DNA of 64,000 nt from Paratinospora sagittata (GCA_035771175.1 CM069603.1:18266286-18330285), one strand, 5' to 3'; counted from the first letter of the stretch, positions 11,291-25,689 are shown. Numbers and translations: made by a program. Notes: generated by a model not told the origin, from the sequence alone.

Positions 11291-12686
11291 GTGGTCTCGA
11301 TAAGATAACACATAAAAAAAGAATACATCACCTGTATTGCATCAAGAACACATCAAACAATAGCTTTCGAAATCTACAAAGATCAAGCTCGAAGAACGAA
11401 AACATATCTCATGTCTAATACATTAGTTCACTCTGGTGTGTAGGGTAACCCCTCGATCAATCTCAGCACTAAAACTCTGAAAATTGCAAAGTCCTCAAAA
11501 TCACTTTCGATATAGTATTTCATTTTGAAAAAAATATTTTTCGAAAGGTTTTAATCATAAATTCAATGAGTTTTGAATTATTTAAAAGTGTTAATCTTAT
11601 ATCAAAGTGTTTTGTGTCAATGGAGTGGTTCTTCAGTGTCAAAATATTAATTTTTCAAAAATAAGGCTATCCAGCAATTTGCCAAAAATTTTTCGAAGGC
11701 ACTAGCGCACTATCGGTGTTGATAGCACGCAGATAGGGTTCAATAATAAAACATTTACTTTTTTGGGAAAATTGTCTATAGCGCGCTATCCCCTTTGATA
11801 ACTCGCTATAGGGCTGTTGCCGCGATCCTTCCATTTTTAGTAAAATGGGCAATTGCGCGCTATAGGCCTTGATAACACACTATCGGAAAGTCAAAAAACT
11901 CGAGCTCTCGGGTTTGTGTATATCGACCTGCTATAGCCTGCTATCTGTCGATAGTGAAGAAGATGATACACACCCTAAAAGCACGTTATCCACGTCTTAG
12001 ACTAAAATCTGATATTTCTAACGAGAAAAATGTGGGCACTTTTGCTTGCTCGATTTTTCTATTCCTTACACAATTTTCCCAGGTTATCTTAATTGAAATA
12101 TTCTCTAGTAACACCTAGATGATTCCCATTGTCTCGCACGCCCAAAACAGCTTTAGATTGAACAATGTTATGAATTCAAATCATTTTGTAATACTCTTGC
12201 TCTTTAACCTTCAACTTCAAATTTTATAAAATACTCATTTTCTGATTTTCAAAAATATAACACGCACGATTTTTGCAAGTTAGATTGAGCTTTCAAAAGG
12301 GTTTTTCAAGAGAAGAAAGTAATGATTCTTGCATTTCCAAAAACAAGCTTCGAATTGAATCAAAATTGCAATCTGTCTCGATGATAACGTCATTGTTCAA
12401 CAAGTTCTTCATTTTATCCCTTTTGTGCTAAGATTTGCAGAGGCTATCCATTGTTTTAAACTGTAAGTATATGAAGTGGTCTCGGTAAGATAACACATCA
12501 AAAAAGAACACATCACCTGTATTGCATCAAGAACACATCAAACAATAGCTTTCGAAATCTACAAAGATCAAGCTCGAAGAACGAAAACATATCTCATGTC
12601 TAATACATTAGTTCACTCAGGTGTGTAGGGTAACCCCTCGATCAATCTCAGCACTAAAACTCTGAAAATTGCAAAGTCCTCAAAAT

Positions 12687-13793
12687 CACTTTCGATATAG
12701 TATTTCATTTTGAAAAAAATAATTTTTGAAAGGTTTTAATCATAAATTCAATGCGTTTTGAATTATTTAAAAGTTTAAATCTTATATCAAAGTGTTTTGT
12801 GTCAATGGAGTGGTTCTTGAGTGTCAAAATATTAATTTTTCAAAAATAAGGCTATCCAGCAATTTGCCAAAATTTTTCTGAAGGCACTAGCGCACTATCA
12901 GTGTTGATAGCACGCAGATAGGGTTCAATAATAAAACATTTATTTTTTTGGAAAATTGTCTATAGCGCGCTATCCCCTTTGATAACTCGCTATAGGGCTG
13001 TTGTCGTGATCTTTCCATTTTTAGTAAAATGGGCAATAGCGCGCTATAGCCTGCTATCTGTCAATGGAGAAGATGAGACGCACCCTAAAAGCACGCTATC
13101 CACGTCTTAAACTAAAATCTGATATTTATAAAGAGAAAAATGTGGGTACTTCTGCTTGCTCGGTTTTTCATTCCTTACACAGTTTTGCCAGGTTATCTTA
13201 ATTGAAAAATTCTCTAGTAACACCTACATGATTCCCATTGTCTCCCACGCCCAAAACAACTTTAGATGAAACAATGTTTTGAATTCAAATTATTTTGTAG
13301 TACTCTTGCTCTTTAACCTTCAACTTCAAATTTTATAAAACACTCATTCTCTGATTTACAAAAATACAACACGCACGATTTTTGCAAGTTAGATTAAGCT
13401 TTCAAAAGAGTTTTTCAAGAGAAGAAAGTGATGATTCTTGCATTTCCAAAAACAAGCTTCGAATTGAATCAAAATTGCAATCTATTTTGATGATAACATC
13501 ATTGTTCAACAAGTTCTTCATTTTATCCCTTTGTGCTAAGATTTGCAAAGGCTATCCATTGTTTTAAACTGTAAGTATATGAAGTGGTCTCGGTAAGATA
13601 ACACATCAAAAAAGAACACATCACCTGTATTGCATCAAGAACACATCAAACAATAGCTTTCGAAATCTACAAAGATCAAGCTCGAAGAACGAAAACATAT
13701 CTCATGTCTAATGCATTAGTTCACTCTGGTGTATAGGTAACCCCTCGATCAATCTCAGCACTAAAACTCTGAAAATTGCAAAGTCTTCAAAAT
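12687..13793 (+). repeat. Deleted monomer (1107 bp) fused across two palindrome motifs
   Basis: Around 13035-13058 the sequence reads CAATAGCGCGCTATAGCCTG, joining the second palindrome of the normal monomer (ATAGCGCGCTATAGGCC) directly to the third (GCTATAGCCTGCTATC). About 75 bp between them, including the CTCGAGCTCTCGGG stretch, is lost. The breakpoints coincide with the shared motif, consistent with slippage or recombination between copies of it. Confidence 0.9.
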
Positions 13794-16700
13794 CACTTTC
13801 GATATAGTATTTCATTTTGAAAAAAATAATTTTTGAAAGGTTTTAATCATAAATTCAATGCGTTTTGAATTATTTAAAAGTTTTAATCTTATATCAAAGT
13901 GTTTTGTGTCAATGGAGTGGTTCTTGAGTGTCAAAATATTAATTTTTTAAAAATAAGGCTATCCAGCAATTTGCCAAAATTTTTCTGAAGGCACTAGCGC
14001 ACTATCGGTGTTGATAGCATGAAGATAGGGTTCAATAATAAAGCATTTATTTTTTTGGAAAATTGTCTATAGCGCGCTATCCCCTTTGATAACTCGCTAT
14101 AGGGCTGTTGCCGCGATCTTTCCATTCTTAGTAAAATGGGCAATAGCGTGCCATAGGCCTTGACAACACACTATCGGAAAGTCAAAAAACTCGAGCTCTC
14201 GGGTTTGTGTATATCGACCTGCTATAGCCTGCTATCTGTCAATAGAGAAGATGAGACACGCCCTAAAAGCACGCTATCCACGTCTTAAACTAAAATCTGA
14301 TATTTATAAAGAGAAAAATGTGGGCACTTCTGCTTGCTCGATTTTTCTATTCCTTACACAGTTTTGCCAGGTTATCTCAATTGAAATATTCTCTAGTAAC
14401 ACCTAGATGATTCCCATTGTCTCGCACGCCCAAAACAACTTTAGATTGAACAATGTTTTGAATTCAAATCATTTTGTAGTACTCTTGCTCTTTAACCTTC
14501 AACTTCAAATTTTGTAAAACACTCATTCTCTGATTTTCAAAAATACAACACGCACGATTTTTGCAAGTTAGATTGAGCTTTCCAAAGAGTTTTTCAAGAG
14601 AAGAAAGTAATGATTCTTGCATTTCCAAAAACAAGCTTCGAATTGAATCGAAATTGCAATCTGTCTTGATGATAACGTCATTGTTCAACAAGTTCTTTAT
14701 TTTATCCCTTATGTGCTAAGATTTGCAGAGGCTATCCATTGTTTTAAACTGTAAGTATATGAAGTGGTCTCGGAAAGATAACACATCAAAAAAGAACACA
14801 TCACCTGTATTGCATCAAGAACACATCAAACAATAGCTTTCGAAGTCTACAAAGATCAAACACGAAGAACGAAGACGTATCTCATGTCTAATGCATTAGT
14901 TCACTCTGGTGTGTAGGGTAACCCCTCGATCAATCTCAGCACTAAAACTCTTAAAATTGAAAAGTCTTCAAAATCACTTTCGATATAGTATTTCATTTTG
15001 AAAAAAATGTTTTTCGAAAGGTTTTAATAATAATTTCAATGAGTTTTGAATTATTTAAAAGTGTTTAATCTTATATCAAAGTATTTTGAGCCGATGGAAT
15101 GGTTCTTGAGTGTCAAAATATTAATTTTTCAAAAATAAGCCTTTCCAACAATTTGCCAAAATTTTTTTTGCAGGCACTAGCGCACTATCAGTGTTGATAG
15201 CCCGCAGATAGGGTTCAATAATAAAACATTTATTTTTTTGAAAAATTGTCTATGGAGCGCTATCCCCTTTGATAACTCGCAATAAGAATGTTGCCGCGAT
15301 CTTTCCATTTTTTGTAAAATGGGCAATAGCGCGCTATAGGCCTTGATAACACACTATCTTAATCGAAATATTCTCTAGTAACACCTAGATGATTTCCATT
15401 GTCTCGCACGCCCAAAACAACTTTAGATGAAACAATGTTTTGAATTCAAATTATTTTGTGTTACTCTTGCTCTTTAACCTTCAACTTCAAATTTTATAAA
15501 ACACTCATTCTCTGATTTTCAAAAATACAACACGTACGATTTTTGTAAGTTAGATTAAGCTTTCAAAATAGTTTTTCAAGAGAAGAAAGTAATGATTCTT
15601 GCATTTCCAAAAACAAGCTTCGAATTGAATCAAAATTGCAATCTATCTTGATGATAACGTCATTGTTCAACAAGTTCTTCATTTTATCCCTTTTGTGCTA
15701 AGATTTGCAGAGGCTATCCATTGTTTTAAACTGTAAGTATATGAAGTGGTCTCGGTAAGATAACACATCAAAAAAGAACACATCACCTGTATTGCATCAA
15801 GAACACATCAAACAATAGCTTTCGAAATCTACAAAGATCAAGCTCGAAGAACGAAAACATATCTCATGTCTAATACATTAGTTCACTCTGGTGTGTAGGG
15901 TAACCCCTCGATCAATCTCAACACTAAAACTCTGAAAATTGCAAAGTCCTCAAAATCACTTTCGATATAGTATTTCATTTTGAAAAAAATATTTTTCGAA
16001 AGGTTTTAATCATAAATTCAATGAGTTTTCAATTATTTAAAAGTGTTAATCTTATATCAAAGTGTTTTGTGTCAATGGAGTGGTTCTTGAGTGTCAAAAT
16101 ATTAATTTTTCAAAAATAAGGCTATCCAGCAATTTGCCAAAATTTTTCTGAAGGCACTAGCGCACTATCAGTGTTGATAGCACGCAGATAGGGTTCAATA
16201 ATAAAACATTTATTTTTTTGGAAAATTGTCTATAGCGCGCTATCCCCTTTGATAACTCGCTATAGGGCTGTTGCCGTGAACTTTCCATTTTTAGTAAAAT
16301 GGGCAATAACGTGCTATAGGCCTTGATAATACACTCTCGGAATGTCAAAAAAACTCGAGCTCTCGAGTTTGTGTATATCGACCTGCTATAGCCCGCTATC
16401 TGTCAAAAGAGAAGATGAGACACACCCTAAAAGCACGCTATCCACGTCTTAGACTAAAATCTGATATTTCTAACGAGAAAAATGTGGGCACTTCTGCTTG
16501 CTCGATTTTTCTATTCCTTACACAATTTTCCAATGTTATCTTAATTGAAATATTCTCTAGTAACACCTAGATGATTCCCATTGTCTCGCACGCCCAAAAC
16601 AGCTTTAGATTGAACAATGTTATGAATTCAAATCATTTTGTAATACTCTTGCTCTTTAACCTTCAACTTCAAATTTTATAAAATACTCATTTTCTGATTT

Positions 16701-18112
16701 TCAAAAATATAACACGCACGATTTTTGCAAGTTAGATTGAGCTTTCAAAAGGGTTTTTCCAGAGAAGAAAGTAATGATTCTTGCATTTCCAAAAACAAGC
16801 TTCGAATTGAATCAAAATTGCAATCTGTCTCGATGCTAACGTCATTGTTCAACAAGTTCTTCATTTTATCCCTTTTGTGCTAAGATTTGCAGAGGCTATC
16901 CATTGTTTTAAACTGTAAGTATATGAAGTGGTCTCGATAAGATAACACATAAAAAAAGAATACATCACCTGTATTGCATCAAGAACACATCAAACAATAG
17001 CTTTCGAAATCTACAAAGATCAAGCTCGAAGAACGAAAACATATCTCAGGTCTAATACATTAGTTCACTCTGGTGTGTAGGGTAACCCCTCGATCAATCT
17101 CAGCACTAAAACTCTGAAAATTGCAAAGTCCTCAAAATCACTTTCGGTATAGTATTTCATTTTGAAAAAAATATTTTTCGAAAGGTTTTAATCATAAATT
17201 CAATGAGTTTTGAATTATTTAAAAGTGTTAATCTTATATCAAAGTGTTTTGTGTCAATGGAGTGGTTCTTCAGTGTCAAAATATTAATTTTTCAAAAATA
17301 AGGCTATCCAGCAATTTGCCAAAATTTTTTCGAAGGCACTAGCGCACTATCGGTGTTGATAGCACGCAGATAGGGTTCAATAATAAAACATTTACTTTTT
17401 TGGGAAAATTGTCTATAGCGCGCTATCCCCTTTGATAACTCGCTATAGGGCTGTTGCCGCGATCCTTCCATTTTTAGTAAAATGGGCAATTGCGCGCTAT
17501 AGGCCTTGATAACACACTATCGGAAAGTCAAAAAACTCGAGCTCTCGGGTTTGTGTATATCGACCTGCTATAGCCTGCTATCTGTCGATAGTGAAGAAGA
17601 TGATACACACCCTAAAAGCACGTTATCCACGTCTTAGACTAAAATCTGATATTTCTAACGAGAAAAATGTGGGCACTTTTGCTTGCTCGATTTTTCTATT
17701 CCTTACACAATTTTCCCAGGTTATCTTAATTGAAATATTCTCTAGTAACACCTAGATGATTCCCATTGTCTCGCACGCCCAAAACAGCTTTAGATTGAAC
17801 AATGTTATGAATTCAAATCATTTTGTAATACTCTTGCTCTTTAACCTTCAACTTCAAATTTTATAAAATACTCATTTTCTGATTTTCAAAAATATAACAC
17901 GCACGATTTTTGCAAGTTAGATTGAGCTTTCAAAAGGGTTTTTCAAGAGAAGAAAGTAATGATTCTTGCATTTCCAAAAACAAGCTTCGAATTGAATCAA
18001 AATTGCAATCTGTCTCGATGATAACGTCATTGTTCAACAAGTTCTTCATTTTATCCCTTTTGTGCTAAGATTTGCAGAGGCTATCCATTGTTTTAAACTG
18101 TAAGTATATGAA
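13422..18112 (+). repeat. Higher-order duplication, copy B (paired with 6600-11290)
   Basis: This is the second copy of the ~4.7-kb near-identical segment at offset 6822 bp. After about 18112 it diverges (for example AAATCTATAAAGAGCAAGC near 18190, and TATTCCATTTTG rather than TATTTCATTTTG near 18334). The high identity and constant offset imply a recent unequal exchange or segmental amplification spanning six monomers. Confidence 0.9.
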
Positions 18113-18533
18113 GTGGTCTCGATAAGATAACACATAAAAAAAGAACACATCACCTGTATTGCATCAAGAACACATCAAACAATAGCTTTCGAAATCTATA
18201 AAGAGCAAGCTCGAAGAACGAAAACATATCTTATGTCTAATACATTAGTTCACTCTGGTGTGTAGGGTAACCCCTCGATCAATCTCAGCACTAAAACTCT
18301 GAAAATTTCAAAGTCCTCAAAATCACTTTCGATATAGTATTCCATTTTGAAAAAAATATTTTCCGAAAGGTTTTAATCATAAATTCAATGAGTTTTGAAT
18401 TATTTAAAAGTGTTAATCTTATATCAAAGTGTTTTGTGTCAATGGAGTGGTTCTTCAGTGTCAAAATATTAATTTTTCAAAAATGAGGCTACTCAGCAAT
18501 TTGCCAAAATTTTTTCGAAGGCACTAGCGCACT

Positions 18534-18807
18534 ATCGGTGTTGATAGCACGCAGATAGGGTTCAATAATAAAACATTTATTTTTTTGGAAAATTGTCTAT
18601 AGCGCGCTATCCCCTTTGATAACTCACTATAGGGCTGTTGCCGCGATCCTTCCATTTTTAGTAAAATGGGCAATAGCGCGCTATAGGCCTTGATAACACA
18701 CTATCGGAAAGTCAAAAAACTCGAGCTCTCGGGTTTGTGTATATCGACCTGCTATAGCCTGCTATCTGTCAATAGAGAAGATGAGACACGCCCTAAAAGC
18801 CCGCTAT
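18534..18807. repeat. Cluster of five ATAGCNNGCTAT-type palindromes (one representative monomer)
   Basis: In the monomer starting at 18324 the motif variants are CTAGCGCACTAT (18534-18545), ATAGCGCGCTAT (18599-18610, perfect 12-bp palindrome), ATAGCGCGCTAT (18673-18684, perfect), ATAGCCTGCTAT (18754-18765) and AAAGCCCGCTAT (18796-18807). Further half-sites lie between them, for example GATAGCACGCAGATAG and CTCACTATAGGG. Equivalent clusters occur in nearly all long monomers. Short monomers lack the last two sites and have an altered first perfect site. The role is unknown. Confidence 0.88.
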
Positions 18808-21800
18808 CCACGTCTTAAACTAAAATCTGATATTTATAAAGAGAAAAATGTGGGCACTTCAGGTTGCTCGATTGTTCTATTCCTTACACAATTTTCCCAG
18901 GTTATCTTAATTGAAATATTCTCTAGTAACACCTAGATGATTCCCATTGTCTCGCACGTCTAAAACAACTTTAGATGAAACAATGTTTTGAATTCAAATT
19001 ATTTTGTATTACTCATGCTCTTTAACCTTCAACTTCAAATTTTATAAAACACTCATTCTCTGATTTTCAAAAATACAACACGCACGATTTTTGTAAGTTA
19101 GATTAAGCCTTCAAAATAATTTTTCAAGAGAAGAAAGTAATGATTCTTGCATTTCCAAAAACAAGCTTCGAATTGAATCAAAATTGTAATCTATCTTGAT
19201 GATAACGTCATTGTTCAACAAGTTCTTCATTTTATCCCTTTTGTGCTAAGATTTGCAGAGGCTATCCATTGTTTTAAACTGTAACTATATGAAGTGGTCT
19301 CGGTAAGATAACACATAAAAAAAGAATACATCACCTGTATTGCATCAAGAACACATCAAACTATAGCTTTCGAAATCTACAAAGATCAAGCTCGAAGAAC
19401 GAAAACATATCTCATGTCTAATACATTAGTTCACTCTGGTGTGTAGGGTAACCCCTCGATCAATCTCAGCACTAAAACTCTGAAAATTCCAAAGTCCTCA
19501 AAATCACTTTCGATATAGTATTTCATTTTGAAAAAAAATATTTTCCGAAACGTTTTAATCACAAATTCAATGAGTTTTGAATTATTTAAAAGTGTTAATC
19601 TTATATCAAAGTGTTTTGTGTCAATGGAGTGGTTTCTTGAGTGTCAAAATATTAATTTTTCAAAAATAAGGCTATCTAGCAATTTGCCAAAATTTTTCTG
19701 AAGGCACTAGCGCACTATCGGTGTTGATAGCACGCAGATAGGGTTCAATAATAAAGCATTTATTGTTTTGGAAAATTGTCTATAGCGCGCTTTCCCCTTT
19801 GATAACAGGCTATAGGGCTCTTGCCGCGATCTTTCCATTCTTAGTAAAATGGGCAATAGCGCGCTATAGGCCTTGATAACACACTATTGGAAAGTCAAAA
19901 AACTCGAGCTCTCGGGTTTGTGTATATCGACCTGCTATAGCCCGCTATCTGTCAAAAGAAAAGATGAGACACGCCCTAAAAGCACGCTATCCACGTCTTA
20001 AACTAAAATCTGATATTTATAAAGAGAAAAATGTGGGCACTTCTGCTTGCTCGATTTTTCTATTCCTTACACAGTTTACCCCTGTTATCTTAATTGAAAT
20101 ATTCTCTAGTAACACCTAGATGATTCCCATTGTCTCGCACGCCCAAAACAACTTTAGATGAAACAATGTTTTGAATTCAAATTATTTTGTATTACTCTTG
20201 CTCTTTAACCTTCAACTTCAAGTTTTATAAAACACTCATTCTCTGATTTTCAAAAATACAACAAGCACGATTTTTGTAAGTTAGTTTAAGCTTTCAAAAT
20301 AGTTTTTCAAGAGAAGAAAGTAATGATTCTTGCATTTCCAAAAACAAGCTTCCAATTGAATCAAAATTGCAATCTATCTTGATGATAACGTCATTGTTCA
20401 ACAAGTTCTTCATTTTATCCCTTTTGTGCTAAGATTTGTAGAGCCTATCCATTGTTTTAAACTGTAAGTATATGAAGTGGTCTCGGTAAGATAACACATC
20501 AAAAAAGAACACATCACCTGTATTGCATCAAGAACACATCAAACAATAGCTTTCGAAATCAATAAAGATCAAGCTCGAAGAACGAAAACATATCTTATGT
20601 CTAATACATTAGTTGACTCTGGTGTGTAGGGTAACCCTTCGATCAATCTCAGCACTAAAACTCTGAAAATTGCAAAGTCCTCAAAATCACTTTCGATATA
20701 GTATTCCATTTTGAAAAAAATATTTTCCGAAAGGTTTTAATCATAAATTTTATGAGTTTTGAATTATTTAAAAGTGTTAATCTTATATCAAAGTGTTTTG
20801 TGTTAATGGAGTGGTTCTTGAGTGTCAAAATATTAATTTTTCAAAAATAAGGCTATCTAGCAATTTGCCAAAATTTTTCTGAAGGCACTAGCGCACTATC
20901 GGTGTTGATAGCACGCAGATAGGGTTCAATAATAAAACATTTATTTTTTTGGAAAATTGTCTATAGCGCGCTATCCCCTTTGATAACTCGCTATAGGCCG
21001 TTGCCGCGATCCTTCCATTTTTTGTAAAATGGGCAATAGCGTGCTATAGGCCTTGATTAGACACTATCGGAAAGTCAAAAAACTCGAGCTCTCGGGTTTG
21101 TGTATAACGACCTGCTATAGCCTGCTATCTGTCAATAGTGAAGAAGATGATACACACCCTAAAAGCACGCTATCCACGTCTTAGACTAAAATCTAATGTT
21201 TCTAACGAGAAAAATGTGGGCACTTTTGCTTGCTCGATTTTTCTATTCCTTACACAGTTTTGCCAGGTTATCTTAATTGAAATATTCTCTAGTAAGACCT
21301 AGATGATTCCCATTGTCTCGCACGCCCAAAACAACTTTAGATTGAACAATGTTTTGAATTCAAATCATTTTGTAGTAGTCTTGCACTTTAACCTTCAACT
21401 TCAAATTTTATAAAATACTCATTTTCTAATTTTCAAAAATGTAACGCGCACGATTTTTGCAAGTTAGATTGAGCTTTGAAAAGAGTTTTTCAGGAGAAGA
21501 AAGTAAAAATTCTTGCATTTCCAAAAACAAGCTTCGAATTGAATCAAAATTGCAATCTGTCTTGATGATAACGTCATTGTTAAACAAGTTCTTCATTTTA
21601 TCCCTTTTGTGCTAAGATTTGCAGAGGCTATCCATTGTTTTAAACTGTAAGTATATGCAGTGGTCTCGGTAAGATAACACATCAAAAAAAAGCACATCAC
21701 CTGTATTGCATCAAGAAGACATCAAACAATAGCTTTCAAAGTCTACAAAGATCAGGCTCGAAGAACGAAGACATATCTAATGTCTAATGTACTAGTTCAC

Positions 21801-21870
21801 TCTGGTGTGTAGGGTAACCCCTCGATCAATCTCAACACTAAAACTCTCAAAATTGCAAAGTCTTCAAAAT

Positions 21871-23039
21871 CACTTTCGACATAGTATTTCATTTTGAAAA
21901 AAAATATTTTTCGAAAGGTTTTAATCATAAATTCAATGAGTTTTCAATTATTTAAAAGCGTTTAATCTTATATCAAAGTGTTTTGAGTTAATAGAATGGT
22001 TCTTTAGTGTCAAAATATTAATTTCTCAAAAATAACGCTATCCAGCAACTTGCCAAAATTTTTCTGAAGGCACTAGCGCACTATCAGTGTTGATAGCACG
22101 CAAATAGGGTTCAATAATAAAACATTTATTTTTTTGGAAAATTGCCCCTTTGATAACTCGTTATAGGGCTGTTGCGGTGATCTTTCCATTTTTGGTAAAA
22201 TGGGCAATAGCGAGCTATAGGCCTTGATAATACACTATCGGAAAGTCAAAAAAACTCGAGCTCTCGGGTTTGTGTATATCGACCTGCTATAGCCTGCTAT
22301 CTGTCAATAGAGAAGATGATACACACCCAAATAGCACGCTATCCACGTCTTAGACTCAAATCTGATATTTCTAACAAGAAAAATGTGGGCACTTCTGCTT
22401 GTTCGATTTTTCTATTCCTTACACAGTTTTGCCAGGTTATCTTAATTGCAATATTCTCTACTAAGACCTAGATGATTTCCATTGTCTCGCACGCCCAAAA
22501 CAACTTTAGATTAAACATTGTTTTGAATTCAAATCATTTTGTCGTACTCTTGCTCTTTAACCTTCAACTTCAAATTTTATAAAACACTCATTCTCTGATT
22601 TTCAAAAATACAACACGCACGATTTTTGTAAGTTAGATTAAGCTTTCAAAATAGTTTTTCAAGAGAAGAAAGTAATGATTCTTGCATTTCCAAAAACAAG
22701 CTTCGAATTGAATCAAAATTGCAATCTATCTTGATGATAACATCATTGTTCAACAAGTTCTTCATTTTATCCCTTTTGTGCTAAGATTTGCAGAGGCTAT
22801 CCATTGTTTTAAACTGTAAGTATATGAAGTGGTCTCGGTAAGATAACACATCAAAAAAGAACACATCACCTGTATTGCATCGAGAACACATCAAACAATA
22901 GCTTTCGAAATCTACAAAGATCAAGCTCGAAGAACGAAAACATATCTCATGTCTAATACATTAGTTCACTCTGGTGTGTAGGGTAACCCCTCGATCAATC
23001 TCAGCACTAAAACTCTGAAAATTGCAAAGTCTTCAAAAT
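21871..23039 (+). repeat. Monomer lacking exactly one palindrome (15-bp deletion)
   Basis: At about 22138-22150 this copy reads GGAAAATTGCCCCTTTGATA where other monomers have GAAAATTGTCTATAGCGCGC followed by TATCCCCTTTG. The missing 15 bp are the whole palindrome TCTATAGCGCGCTAT. The rest of the monomer is normal in length. Confidence 0.9.
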
Positions 23040-23921
23040 CACTTTCGATATAGTATTTCATTTTGAAAAAAATATTTTTCGAAAGGTTTTAATCATAAAT
23101 TCAATGAGTTTTGAATTATTTAAAAGTGTTAATCTTATATCAAAGTGTTTTGTGTCAATGGAGTGGTTCTTCAGTGTCAAAATATTAATTTTTCAAAAAT
23201 AAGGCTATCCAGCAATTTGCCAAAATTTTTCTGAAGGCACTAGCGCACTATCGGTGTTGATAGCACGCAGATAGGGTTCAATAATAAAACATTTATTTTT
23301 TTGGATAATTGTCTATAGCGCGCTATCCCCTTTGATAACTCGCTATAGGGCTGTTGCCGCGATCTTTCCATTTTTAGTAAAATGGGCAATAGCGCCCTAT
23401 AGGCCTTTATAACACACTATCCGAATGTAAAAAAACTCGAGCTCTCGGGTTTGTGTATATCGACCTGCTATAGCCTACTATTTGTCAATAAAGAAGATGA
23501 TACACACCCTAAAAGCACGCTATCCACGTCTTAGACTAAAATCTGATATTTCTAACGAGAAAAATGTGGGCACTTCTGCTTGCTCATTTTTCTTTTCCTT
23601 ACACAGTTTTGCCAGGTTATCTTAATTGAAATATTCTCTAGTAACACCTAGATGATTCCCATTGTCTCGCATGCCCAAAACAACTTTAGATTGAACTGTA
23701 AGTATATGAAGTGGTCTCGATAAGATAACACATCAAAAAAAAGCACATCACCTGTATTGCATCAAGAACACATCAAACAATAGCTTTCAAAGTCTACAAA
23801 GATCAGGCTCGAAGAACGAAGACATATCTAATGTCTAATGTACTAGTTCACTCTGGTGTGTAGGGTAACCCCTCGATCAATCTCAACACTAAAACTCTCA
23901 AAATTGCAAAGTCTTCAAAAT
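23040..23921 (+). repeat. Truncated monomer (882 bp)
   Basis: At 23690-23703 the sequence jumps from CAACTTTAGATTGAAC straight to TGTAAGTATATGAAGTGG, deleting ~300 bp. The deleted part normally contains the CTTGCTCTTTAACC, ACACGCACGATTTTTGC and TTCATTTTATCCC segments. The junction shares the bases AAC/AACTG, suggesting short-homology deletion. Confidence 0.9.
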
Positions 23922-25689
23922 CACTTTCGATATAGTATTTCATTTTGAAAAAAATATTTTTCGAAAGGTTTTAATCATAAATTCAATGAGTTTTGAATTA
24001 TTTTTAAGCGTTTAATCTTATATCAAAGTGTTTTGAGTCAATAGAATGGTTCTTTATTGTCAAAATATTAATTTCTCAAAAATAACGCTATCCAGCAACT
24101 TGCCAAAATTTTTCTGAAGGCACTAGCGCACTATCAGTGTTGATAGCACGCAAATAGGGTTCAATAATAAAACATTTATTTTTTTGGAAAATTGCCTATA
24201 GCACGCTATCCCCTTTGATAACTCGCTATAGGGCTGTTGCGGTGATCTTTCCATTTTTGGTAAAATGGGCAATAGCGAGCTATAGGCCTTGATAATACAC
24301 TATCGGAAAGTCAAAAAAACTCGAGCTCTCGGGTTTGTGTATATCGACCTGCTATAGCCTGCTATCTGTCAATAGAGAAGATGATACACACCCTAAAAGC
24401 ACGCTATCCACGTCTTAGACTAAAATCTGATATTTCTAACGAGAAAAATATGGGCACTTCTGCTTGCTCGATTTTTCTATTCCTTAAACAGTTTTGCCAG
24501 GTTATCTTAATTGAAATATTCTCTAGTAACACCTAGATGATTCCCATTGTCTCGCACGCCCAAAATAGCTTTAGATTGAACGATGTTTTGAATTCAAATC
24601 ATTTTGTAGTACTCTTGCTCTTTAACCTTCAACTTCAAATTTTATAAAATACTCATTTTCTAATTTTCAAAAATGTAACGGGCACGATTTTTGCAAGTTA
24701 GATTGAGCTTTCAAAAGAGTTTTTCAAGAGAAGAAAGTAATGATTCTTGCGTTTCCAAAAACAAGCTTCGAATTGAATCAAAATTGCAATCTGTCTTGAT
24801 GATAACGTCATTGTTAAACAAGTTCTTCATTTTATCCCTTTTGTGCTAAGATTTGCAGAAGCTATCCATTGTTTTAAACTGTAAGTATATGAAGTGGTCT
24901 CGGTAAGATAACACATCAAAAAAGAACACATCACCTGTATTGCATCGAGAACACATCAAAAAATAGTTTCGAAATCTACAAAGATCAAGCTCGAAGAACG
25001 AAAACATATCTCATGTCTATTACATTAGTTCACTCTGGTGTGTAGGGTAACCCCTCGATCAATCTCAGCACTAAAACTCTAAAAATTGCAAAGTCTTCAA
25101 AATCGCCTTCGATATAGTATTTCATTTTGAAAAAAAAAAATTCCGAAAGGTTTTATTCATAAATAAAATGAGTTTTGAATTATTTAAAAGTGTTAATCTT
25201 ATATCAAAGTGTTTTGTGTCAATGGAGTGGTTATTGAGTGTCAAAATATTAATTTTTCAAAAATAAGGCTATCCAACAATTTGCCAAAATTTTTCTGAAG
25301 GCACTAGCGCACTATCGGTGTTGATAGCACGCAGATAGGGTTCAATAATAAAACATTTATTTTATTGGAAAATTGTCTATAGAGCGCTATCCCCTTTTGA
25401 TAACTCGCTATAGGGCCGTTGCCGTGAACTTTCCATTTTTAGTAAAATGGGCAATAGCGTGCTATAGGCCTTGATAATACACTATCGGAAAGTCAAAAAA
25501 ACTCGAGCTCTCGGGTTTGTGGATATCGACCTGCTATAGCCTGCTATCTGTCAATAGAGAAGATGAGACACACCCTAAAAGCATGTTATGCACGTCTTAA
25601 ACTAAAATCTGATATTTATAAAGAGAAAAATGTGGGCACTTCTGCTTGCTCGATTTTTCTATTCCTTACACAGTTTTGCCAGGTTATCT

